40,367 nucleotides of DNA from NCBI GenBank assembly GCA_012032475.1, contig JAAUSY010000016.1, positions 1-40,367 of the forward strand, given 5' to 3'. Shown in pieces: positions 1 through 6,859 of this stretch (position 1 is its first letter; the number at the start of each line of letters is the position of its first letter). The notes under the pieces are model-generated. The model worked only from the letters and a program-made list of their open reading frames with translations, had not been told where the DNA came from and ran no database searches. Source of the stretch: Chloroflexaceae bacterium. Its GTDB lineage: Bacteria; Chloroflexota; Chloroflexia; Chloroflexales; Chloroflexaceae. Both the position numbers and the translations under genes were made by a program.

Positions 1-1460
1 AGAGGGCACAACCTTTTCTGGATGGTGAACTGGTTCCAGGAATCGCTCGACGGGACATATTGCATCGCCATTTGCTGATGGGGAGCAAAAACCACCACGA
101 TGTTGTTGGCAAGACCGACCACCGCCGGGTTGGCAACCCCCATCGGGAGGGGAGAGAGGCTTTCCCACCGCTGTTCGTGGGGACGTGTCGGATCGTAGCG
201 TTCGTGAAGGGACAGTGCGCCCTGTTCGTTCTCGCCACCAATCACATGGATGCGGCTCTCAACTACCGCGGCTCCAGCATTTAAGCGGGGGACGGACAAC
301 GTATCGCCGGGTTCCCAGGTGTTGCTGGCAGGGTCATAGAGAAACACCTCCGACCGGGATTGGTGCCCATCCCATCCGCCAAACAGGTAGAGCTTTCCCT
401 CGAAACTGGCAAGCGCGTAGCGACTGCGCGGCACCGGCATCGTCGCAAGGGTACTCCACTGCTGGCTACGGGGGTCGTAGGATTCCAGGATATTGAGGAC
501 CGTTCCATCGGAGCGTTCCCCTCCAGGCACATAGATCATCCCACCGATAGTAACTGCCTGCACATGACCGACCGCGGTTGGTTTAGGATGGAGCGATGCC
601 CACGTGTCGCTAAATGGATCGTAGCGACTCACGGCCGCGCTTGCACCATTCACGTCGGAACCACCAATAACGTATATCCCGGTATCATATTCGTAGGCCA
701 CCACTGCAAAGTGGTCTCGAAAAACCGGCATGGATGTGCAGGTTTTCCAGCGGTCGCTAATCGTTTCGGTGGAGGTTGCCGCTGTAGACGATGGGGGTAA
801 CACACCGCTTTCTTCCGTTCCCCCTACTCTCTCCCGCTGGCCCATCTGCACGAAAATCAGGCCAATTGTGAACACCTGAACAACTCCCAGGAGCACCAGG
901 AAGAAAATCACTGAACGCGGGGAGATGGCAAAAGAATGGGACACGCTTCTAGGGGGAGGATTTGGTAGGGACTGGCGGGTTGTGGGGCGAGCCAGGGGTG
1001 CGTCAGAGGTCGTCAAGGAAAAGGAATCTGTCCCCTGTTCCCGTTCAGGTTTCTCTGTTCGTTCCTCCATCGCCGGGCGAGGAGTCGGGGCCGTCAGAAC
1101 GTTCTCGTTTCTTCTGGTTGCTCCGTTCGACCATCCACCCACCGACGATGGTTCCTCTGGAACAGGCGATTCTGGGATTCTCACGGCCTCTCCGTCCCCA
1201 GACAACTCCGCCGTGTCATTCGGCTCAGGCGGCTCATTTGCTGGTTGTCCGACCGTGACCAGGTGTCGTTCAATGGCATATGTCATCAACTGCACCCGCG
1301 ATGATACACTTGCCTTGCCAAACATATTTCGCAAATGCACTTTGACCGTGTGGATACTGATGTTGAGGCGCTGCGCTATTTCTTTATTCGAAGCCCCCCG
1401 AACGACCAGTTCCAGCACCTCTCGTTCGCGGTCACTGATGGGAACCACTTCGTCAGTCAT
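1..1460 (-). CDS. membrane-anchored LuxR-type regulator with Kelch repeats (C-terminus off the left edge)
   Basis: The minus-strand frame is open from an ATG at 1460 to the window edge (486 codons, no stop). Residues 5-65 form a LuxR/GerE helix-turn-helix: SDREREVLELV, then a GASNKEIAQRL turn and a SIHTVKVHLRN recognition helix. Residues 70-180 are a Pro/Glu/Ser-rich linker. Residues 183-204 are one hydrophobic membrane segment. From about 235 onward come Kelch-type blades (YVIGGSD, YVPGGER, YLFGGWDG, HVIGGENE), each followed by a Y-D-P and W element. The family logic is a one-component membrane regulator with a cytoplasmic DNA-binding head and an extracytoplasmic propeller; the ligand is unknown. 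There is no receiver domain. The start rests on where the HTH homology begins, because the Shine-Dalgarno sequence is weak. The gene that follows on the minus strand lies outside the window. Confidence 0.85.
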   Translation of the reverse strand, partial: MTDEVVPISDREREVLELVVRGASNKEIAQRLNISIHTVKVHLRNMFGKASVSSRVQLMTYAIERHLVTVGQPANEPPEPNDTAELSGDGEAVRIPESPVPEEPSSVGGWSNGATRRNENVLTAPTPRPAMEERTEKPEREQGTDSFSLTTSDAPLARPTTRQSLPNPPPRSVSHSFAISPRSVIFFLVLLGVVQVFTIGLIFVQMGQRERVGGTEESGVLPPSSTAATSTETISDRWKTCTSMPVFRDHFAVVAYEYDTGIYVIGGSDVNGASAAVSRYDPFSDTWASLHPKPTAVGHVQAVTIGGMIYVPGGERSDGTVLNILESYDPRSQQWSTLATMPVPRSRYALASFEGKLYLFGGWDGHQSRSEVFLYDPASNTWEPGDTLSVPRLNAGAAVVESRIHVIGGENEQGALSLHERYDPTRPHEQRWESLSPLPMGVANPAVVGLANNIVVVFAPHQQMAMQYVPSSDSWNQFTIQKRLCP

Positions 1461-1576
1461 CTGGTATCCGGTATCTTTGCGTTTTGCCCTGTGCGTTCTG
1501 CCGTTTGTGTTTTATTGAGGATGCTCCCGACCGTGATTCCCAGGGACAGGGAGTATTGGGAAAAACACCGGGAACG

Positions 1577-3664
1577 TTACTCATCCTGATCATACCATAC
1601 CTGATGATGAACGGCAAAGATGGTGCTGCCATCCTGGTCCGTATAGACCTGCTCGTAGCGCAGGGGGTCATCAAACAGCGCCGGTGAAAGCGGGTGGGAG
1701 TCCGGGCCGAGGTAAATATGGGTTATCCGCTCATCCTCAATCAACCGGTGAATATCCTGTTCCTGCCCTTCTTGAAACGATGCCACCACCCCGCTCACCC
1801 GCCGCACCTCGCGTACGTAGTCTGGCGGGCCATAGGTAAACACGGCCGGTGGTGTGGTCGTCCAGCGTCCGGTCAGTGGCAGCAACCAGTATCCCCCATC
1901 GGTGCCGCGGTCGGTGTCGCCGGGATACCACGGAACCGCATTGATGAGGAACCGTGCGTCGGGGGGGGTGTGTTCGGCAACCCACGCCATCGCCGCCGTG
2001 TCGGCAGGCGTTGCCAGCACCGTGACGGGATTGATCACGTCGCGCAGGTCCTTCGCGCCCCAGAGGGCAAACGCCGCCAGGAGTACCCCGAAGCCACCCC
2101 GCGCCAGCACCCTCCAGAACGGTGGAGATGGTGGAGATGCTGGAACCGTGCGCTTCAGCCAGGCCAACCACGCTTGCGCCCCTCCGCCAATTAGCACACT
2201 TAGTGGAATGAACAGGCAGACCACCATGATATCGTTGGTCATAATCCAGGAATGAGGCACCGGAATCAGCCATGGATTGATGAGCAGCAAGGCCAACCCC
2301 CCAGGGGCAACCCCGAAGCGCCGCTGCGGAACTGACCAGAGCACCAGCAGCCCACCTGCCACCGGCAGAATATACCCGACCATCCACGGATTTGCCAGAA
2401 CCACCATCCCGCTCACCCACCCGGCCAGACCTACGGCGGCCTTTGCGCGGTGCCACGTCCCCCAGAGGAGCGCCACCAGCGCCAGCGATATCAGCAGCAG
2501 GTTCTTCTGGGGTTCCCAGAGCAACCCGGCATGGAGCTGGACATAGTCGCCTCCGCTCACCAGTGCGTGGGGGTTCTCAACGGCGGGGAGCAGAATCTTG
2601 AGGCTGAGCACCCACAACCAGGGAGCCGCAAGCACCAGCGCCCCCCCCACCAGCCACGTTGCCTGCCAGAGCCGCGAACGCACGAGTGCCCACGAGGTGT
2701 CGAGCGCCCAGGTTCCCCCCATCACCGCGAGCAAGCACCCGGCCAGCACCAGCACCAGTGCATGAATGATGCTCAGGCCGGCCAGCAGCAGCGCTGTTGC
2801 CAGTAACCACCCCCGCGAGGCGGTGCGGAGCCAGAGATGCCAGGAGATTGCCAGAGGGGGCAGCACCAGCAGCCCCGTCAGGAGCGTGTAGCGCCCCCAA
2901 CTCACGTAGTAGGAAGGCATAATAGAGACAAGGCCGACGACGATGCCCGCCACCACCCCGGCCAGCGGACGCCGCCACAGGCAGGTCGCCAGAGACGCAC
3001 AGGTGAGCACATGCAGCGCATTGAGCACCTGCCCTTCCCACAGCATCACCCTGGGGAGTTCCAGGCCAGAAAGGTGCATCACCGCCGCAGTGAAGACATG
3101 GTAACCCCAGTGGTAGGACAGGTGGTCCACCGGAAGGTAAGGGCGCAGCGAATAGGGAGCCTGCCCCTGCTCTGCCGCCACGCGGATGATCAGCGCATGG
3201 TGGACTGAATCAACCCAGGCGGGCAGCACCAGGTCGCGAATCTGAACCAGGCGCACCCCAAGCGACAGGAGAAAAACCAGCAGCAGCGGCAGCCACGTTT
3301 TCCCGATAGTCCGGGCATCGGCTATGCGGAGGGACCGGGTGTGCCCCGGCTGCCAGGCCGCACCCACCACGCCCACTGCGCACGAGAGCGCCAGCCCGTG
3401 CAAGACCGCGGAAGAGAGCACCAACCCCACCACGGTGGCCCATTCGTACAGCAGCGCAACGCTGCACAGGCTCAGGCCAAGCCAGAGCGACGGGCGCAGG
3501 AACGGAACCGCAGGAAACTTCAGCCTCAGCACGCGGTCAAGGAGATAGCCCGGCCCGAACAACAGCAGCGGTAGGACCACCAGCAAGCGTCCGGTCGGGC
3601 CAGCGACCCAGGCAACGATGAGGCACGGCAGCAATGTGATGAATAACTTTCGAAACCAGGTCAT
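1577..3664 (-). CDS. polytopic membrane protein, GT-C glycosyltransferase-like
   Basis: 695 aa from ATG 3664. An in-frame start at 3850 is possible, but its first 62 residues are low-complexity and cross an intergenic repeat. The N-terminus (MTWFRKLFITLLPCLIVAW) opens into about a dozen hydrophobic helices spread over the first 550 residues. A loop after the early helices carries the acidic/His signature WVDSVHHALI followed by HLSYHWGYHVF, which resembles the catalytic first loop of GT-C (lipid-linked sugar) transferases. A soluble C-terminal domain of about 140 residues follows (WVAEHTPPDARFLIN, then ITHIYLGPDSHPLSP). The probable role is transfer of a sugar from a polyprenyl-phosphate donor on the outer face of the membrane; this is inferred from architecture only. 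It stands alone, divergent from the fur operon and separated from the Kelch regulator by 116 nt. Confidence 0.7.
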   Translation of the reverse strand: MTWFRKLFITLLPCLIVAWVAGPTGRLLVVLPLLLFGPGYLLDRVLRLKFPAVPFLRPSLWLGLSLCSVALLYEWATVVGLVLSSAVLHGLALSCAVGVVGAAWQPGHTRSLRIADARTIGKTWLPLLLVFLLSLGVRLVQIRDLVLPAWVDSVHHALIIRVAAEQGQAPYSLRPYLPVDHLSYHWGYHVFTAAVMHLSGLELPRVMLWEGQVLNALHVLTCASLATCLWRRPLAGVVAGIVVGLVSIMPSYYVSWGRYTLLTGLLVLPPLAISWHLWLRTASRGWLLATALLLAGLSIIHALVLVLAGCLLAVMGGTWALDTSWALVRSRLWQATWLVGGALVLAAPWLWVLSLKILLPAVENPHALVSGGDYVQLHAGLLWEPQKNLLLISLALVALLWGTWHRAKAAVGLAGWVSGMVVLANPWMVGYILPVAGGLLVLWSVPQRRFGVAPGGLALLLINPWLIPVPHSWIMTNDIMVVCLFIPLSVLIGGGAQAWLAWLKRTVPASPPSPPFWRVLARGGFGVLLAAFALWGAKDLRDVINPVTVLATPADTAAMAWVAEHTPPDARFLINAVPWYPGDTDRGTDGGYWLLPLTGRWTTTPPAVFTYGPPDYVREVRRVSGVVASFQEGQEQDIHRLIEDERITHIYLGPDSHPLSPALFDDPLRYEQVYTDQDGSTIFAVHHQVWYDQDE

Positions 3665-3671
3665 ATCTGTA

Positions 3672-3716
3672 CCACAATGATGAGAGATGAGAGATGAGTG
3701 ATGAATGACAGTAGAG
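3672..3716. repeat. intergenic short tandem repeat (GATGAGA-type)
   Basis: An imperfect tandem array of 7-8 bp units of the GATGAGA type lies just upstream of the glycosyltransferase-like gene, so the leader of that gene would read as CTCATC-type pyrimidine-rich repeats. A similar CATC-rich stretch lies at 17690-17727. Function unknown. Confidence 0.6.
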
Positions 3717-3824
3717 TAGTCTATGGAAACCTTCCTGTCAAGCGGAGACCTGCCCCCACCTCCGCTCTCCACCCCACCCCGCAGCGCCACAACGGGCGCA
3801 ACCCATTCATGCACCACGCATTGG

Positions 3825-3853
3825 TTGACAGAACGCCGCTTATGCGGCATAAT
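3825..3853 (+). promoter_or_regulatory. fur-operon promoter with overlapping operator
   Basis: A perfect -35 TTGACA (3825-3830), a 17-nt spacer and a -10 CATAAT (3848-3853) are visible. A near-perfect palindrome, TTATGC-G-GCATAA (3840-3852), overlaps the spacer and the -10. Its position would block polymerase if bound, which fits autoregulation by the Fur-family protein encoded directly downstream. Transcription would start near 3860, which argues against the upstream ATG at 3859 as the fur start. Confidence 0.75.
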
Positions 3854-3897
3854 CGCTGTTGAAAAGGTTTTTCAGCGGGGGCAGGGATATCATCACT

Positions 3898-4335
3898 ATG
3901 GTCACTGAGACGGAGTGGGAACAGCGCTTTGCAGACGAAGGCTACCGCATGACCGCTCCCCGGCGGGCCATCATTGAGGTGCTGTCCCACACCACCACGC
4001 CGCTCTCGCCCCAGGAAGTCCTGGAACGGGCGCAAGCCATCCATCGGAACCTCGGTCTGGTCACGGTCTACCGGCTGCTCAACCTGCTCGTGGCGATGCG
4101 GTTGGTGCGCCGCGTCCATTTTGAACATGGCTGCCATGGCTACCTGCCGGCCTCGCCCGGCCACCACCATACCATTGTTTGCGAGAACTGCGGACAGGCC
4201 GCCGAATTTCCCGGCGACCGCGATATGGAGCAACTGACGGCCCGGGTTGAGCGGTGGACGGGCTACCACGTTCAGGACCACCTGCTCCAGTTCTATGGGA
4301 AATGCCCGGCCTGCTCGACCCGTGACGAGGAATGA
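3898..4335 (+). CDS. Fur-family metal-responsive repressor
   Basis: 145 aa. The N-terminal winged helix includes the MTAPRRAIIEVL helix and the LGLVTVYRLLNLLV recognition region. The C-terminal dimerisation domain carries the HHH cluster (89-91), the paired zinc cysteines C95/C98 (CENC) and C136/C139 (CPAC), and HxxxH-like ligands. Length and motifs are typical for Fur/Zur/PerR. ATG 3898 is preferred over ATG 3859 because the promoter -10 ends at 3853, so 3859 would fall at the transcript start. It is the first gene of an operon with a PCu(A)C lipoprotein and an ABC-3 importer, so it probably senses the imported metal (zinc, manganese or possibly copper). The metal cannot be read from the sequence, so no subfamily symbol is given. 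Confidence 0.9.
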   Translation: MVTETEWEQRFADEGYRMTAPRRAIIEVLSHTTTPLSPQEVLERAQAIHRNLGLVTVYRLLNLLVAMRLVRRVHFEHGCHGYLPASPGHHHTIVCENCGQAAEFPGDRDMEQLTARVERWTGYHVQDHLLQFYGKCPACSTRDEE

Positions 4336-4387
4336 GGGATGAGTTGCTCCGAAGCAGAACGATGCAGGAGGAGACGAGGAGGAATAG

Positions 4388-5146
4388 ATGATGAGGATGT
4401 CAGGGATGCGGGTGGGCCGGAGGGTGCTTGTGCTGGCACTCCTGGCGGCTCTGGTTGGAGCCATCGTTGCCTGTGAGGTATCACCAGAGACGACCGAGAC
4501 CACTGAATCCACAGCACCAGATGAAACGGTGCCCGGTGCTCCGCCTCTGGAGCCGGCCCCGGACCATCAACCACCACCTCGCGGTGGGAGCAACAGCGCC
4601 GCCTATATGACCCTGGTGAATGCCAGCGGGGTGCCCGACGCGCTCATTGGCGCGTCTACCGACGCCGCGGAAACGGTGGAACTCCACACCGTGGTCAATG
4701 AAGAAGGGGTCATGAAGATGCGCCCGGTGGGGCAAATCGCAATACCCGCTAGCGGTGAGCAGGAACTTCGGCCAGGTGGGTTTCATGTGATGCTGCTCAG
4801 CCTCACGCGGGACTTGCACGAGGGCGACACCGTCACGCTCACCCTGACACTGGAGCACGCCGGGTCGCTGACGATTGCCGCCCCGGTGCGGATGATGACG
4901 ATGGCTCCCCACCCCCAGGACGGGCCGGGTGAGGCGCAGACGACCATAACCGCCGGGGCTATCACCGTGCGAGACCCCTGGGTGCGGGCAGCGCTCATAA
5001 CCCCGATGCAACCGATGGAGCCGATGGAGTCAATCGAACCGATGCCGCCGATGCAGCCGATGGAGCCGATGGAGTCAATCGAACCGATGCCGCCAACGCA
5101 GCCAACGCAACCAGGGGAATCAGGGCAGCCGGAGACGGTCCGTTGA
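4388..5146 (+). CDS. PCu(A)C-type copper-binding lipoprotein with Met-rich tail
   Basis: 252 aa. A strong GAGGAGG site (4376-4382) lies 5 nt before ATG 4388. The signal peptide ends in a lipobox with Cys29 (IVAC), so the mature protein is lipid-anchored. A Thr/Pro-rich linker leads to a PCu(A)C domain (about 66-168). Its ligands H100, M109/M111, H133 and M135 fit the family consensus H-X10-M-X21-H-X-M exactly. Known relatives deliver Cu(I) to cytochrome oxidase or store it in the periplasm. Two oddities stand out. The first beta-strand of the family, usually N-terminal, appears at the C-terminus (ITVRDPWVRAA, about 192-202). A tail of two 15-residue Met/Pro/Glu repeats follows it. The gene occupies the slot normally held by the solute-binding protein of a Zn/Mn importer, and its stop codon overlaps the ATPase start. 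Confidence 0.85.
   Translation: MMRMSGMRVGRRVLVLALLAALVGAIVACEVSPETTETTESTAPDETVPGAPPLEPAPDHQPPPRGGSNSAAYMTLVNASGVPDALIGASTDAAETVELHTVVNEEGVMKMRPVGQIAIPASGEQELRPGGFHVMLLSLTRDLHEGDTVTLTLTLEHAGSLTIAAPVRMMTMAPHPQDGPGEAQTTITAGAITVRDPWVRAALITPMQPMEPMESIEPMPPMQPMEPMESIEPMPPTQPTQPGESGQPETVR
5006..5095 (+). repeat. two 45-bp in-frame tandem repeats in the lipoprotein tail
   Basis: Unit 1 (5006-5050) and unit 2 (5051-5095) both encode MQPMEPMESIEPMPP and differ at only two bases. Each repeat adds four Met, so the tail could bind soft metals. Confidence 0.95.
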
Positions 5147-5958
5147 ACCAGTATTTTTCATCCCTCTTTGCGCCCGGCGTGTCCCACCGCGAAGGGGCAT
5201 CCGTCCTAGAGGTGAGCAACCTTACGGTTATCTATGGGGGCAAAACCGCGCTCGAAGGCGTCTCCTTTCATCTGGCTCAGGGCGAACGTATGGCCGTGGT
5301 CGGGCCGAACGGGGCCGGCAAGAGCACGCTGCTCAAGGTCATTGCCGGGCTTCTGCCGCCCTCGTCGGGTGAGGTGAAGGTCTATGGACATGCACCGGGG
5401 GGGCATATCTGCATTGCCTATGTGCCGCAGCGCAGCCAGGTAGACTGGAGCTTCCCGGTCAGCGTCTCCGATGTGGTCATGATGGGGCGGACCCGCAAAA
5501 TCGGCCTGTTTCGCTGGCCGCGCCGAAAGGACCGCGAACACGTGCGCCAGTGTCTCGACCTGGTCGGGATGAGTGACCTGGCCGGGCAGCAAATCGGTGA
5601 ACTCTCTGGCGGGCAGCAGCAGCGCGTCTTCATTGCCCAGGCACTGGCACAAGAAGCCCATCTCATCCTCATGGACGAACCACTGACGGGGTTGGATGTC
5701 CCGGCCCAGGAGGACCTGTTCCGCATCCTGGACGAATTGCGCCAGCACCGCGTGACCATGATGATTTCGACCCACGACCTGAACCAGGCGAGCGGGCGGT
5801 TTGACCGCGTGATGTTGCTCAACCGCCGGTTGCTCAGCCTTGGCGCGGCCCGCGAAGCGCTGACGCTGGAAAACCTGGCAACGGCCTATGGGAGCCACCT
5901 GCCGTTCCTGGTTCCGGGTAACGGAATCGTCCCCCACCCTCCCCCCAGACCTCTATGA
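5143..5958 (+). CDS. metal ABC transporter ATP-binding protein (ZnuC/MntA-like)
   Basis: 271 aa from TTG 5143, overlapping the lipoprotein stop (TTGA), which suggests translational coupling. No ATG start precedes the conserved start VLEVSNLTV, so TTG is the best choice although the first 20 residues are weakly conserved. Walker A is GPNGAGKST (about 54-62), the Q-loop region is AYVPQRSQVDWSFPV, the ABC signature is LSGGQQQR, Walker B is LILMDEP, and the H-loop is STHDL. The QRSQVDWSFPVSVSDVVMMG segment is typical of ATPases that pair with ABC-3 family permeases for Zn, Mn or Fe. The partner permease is the next gene. Confidence 0.9.
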   Translation: MNQYFSSLFAPGVSHREGASVLEVSNLTVIYGGKTALEGVSFHLAQGERMAVVGPNGAGKSTLLKVIAGLLPPSSGEVKVYGHAPGGHICIAYVPQRSQVDWSFPVSVSDVVMMGRTRKIGLFRWPRRKDREHVRQCLDLVGMSDLAGQQIGELSGGQQQRVFIAQALAQEAHLILMDEPLTGLDVPAQEDLFRILDELRQHRVTMMISTHDLNQASGRFDRVMLLNRRLLSLGAAREALTLENLATAYGSHLPFLVPGNGIVPHPPPRPL

Positions 5959-5983
5959 ATATGAACATGATGCGGCAAGAGCG

Positions 5984-6850
5984 ATGAACCTGGTGCCCCT
6001 CTTTTCCGAACCGCTGCACTACGCCTTCATGGTGCGCGGGATGATGGCCGCGGCGATGGTCGGGGTGGTGTGTGCAGTGGTAGGCAGCTACGTGATGCTG
6101 CGGGGGATGGCGTTTTTTGGCGATGCCCTGGCGCATGCCATCCTGCCCGGTGTCGCGCTTGGCTACCTGGTGAGTGGGGGGGCGCGGGGAGACGTCTTCT
6201 GGTGGGCATTGGGAACGGCGATGGTCGCCTCCGTGGTCATCGGGGCGGTGAGCCAGGGGTCCCAGGTCAGAGAGGATACCGCGATCAGCATTGTCTTTGC
6301 GGCCATGTTTGCCCTGGGTATCGGGATGATTTCAACCATGCGTGGCTACGCGGTAGACCTGGCGCACTTTCTCTTTGGCAACGTGCTTGGCGTGACGACC
6401 AGTGACCTCTGGCACATGGCGCTGCTGGGTGGGTTGGTGCTGCTGGTGACCCTTGCGCTCTACAAGGAATTTCTGGTGCTCTCCTTCGACCCGGTGCTGG
6501 CCGCCACGCTGCGCCTGCCCGTGACCCTGCTGAACTACGTGCTGCTCATTCTGATAGCGATCACCATTGTGGTTTCGCTCCAGACGGTGGGCATTGCGCT
6601 CACGCTGGCGATGCTGATTACCCCGGCGGCCACGGCTTCGCTGCTCACCCGGCGGCTACCGGTGATGATGTTCCTGGGCGCTGCGGTCGGGGCGTTCTCC
6701 GGGGTTACCGGGCTATATCTCTCCTACTACCTGAATGTGGCGTCCGGGCCGTCCATTGTGCTGGTCTGCACGGTGGGGTTTGTGGCGGCGTTGCTGGTTG
6801 CCCCGCGGCGCGGGTGGGTGTGGAAGCGGTTGCGGCTCAGGAAAGGGTGA
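5984..6850 (+). CDS. metal ABC transporter permease, ABC-3 family (ZnuB/MntB-like)
   Basis: 288 aa from ATG 5984. An upstream in-frame ATG at 5888 lies inside the ATPase gene and would add an uncharacteristic Pro-rich stretch. About eight to nine membrane helices are visible. Family features are the early GSYVMLRGMAFFGDALAHAILPGVALGY segment (given in pieces: VMLRGMAFFGDAL, then HAILPGVALGYL) and LQTVGIALTLAMLITPAATA near the end. With the upstream ATPase it forms an importer of a transition metal. No cluster A-I (ZnuA/MntC) binding protein is encoded nearby. The histidine kinase starts 9 nt downstream, so it is probably in the same transcript. Confidence 0.9.
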   Translation: MNLVPLFSEPLHYAFMVRGMMAAAMVGVVCAVVGSYVMLRGMAFFGDALAHAILPGVALGYLVSGGARGDVFWWALGTAMVASVVIGAVSQGSQVREDTAISIVFAAMFALGIGMISTMRGYAVDLAHFLFGNVLGVTTSDLWHMALLGGLVLLVTLALYKEFLVLSFDPVLAATLRLPVTLLNYVLLILIAITIVVSLQTVGIALTLAMLITPAATASLLTRRLPVMMFLGAAVGAFSGVTGLYLSYYLNVASGPSIVLVCTVGFVAALLVAPRRGWVWKRLRLRKG

Positions 6851-6859
6851 GGGAGCACG

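Noticed and set aside
60-1589. Several plus-strand open frames over the left edge
   Set aside because: The minus strand reads continuously as a LuxR-TM-Kelch protein; the plus-strand frames are short and motif-free.
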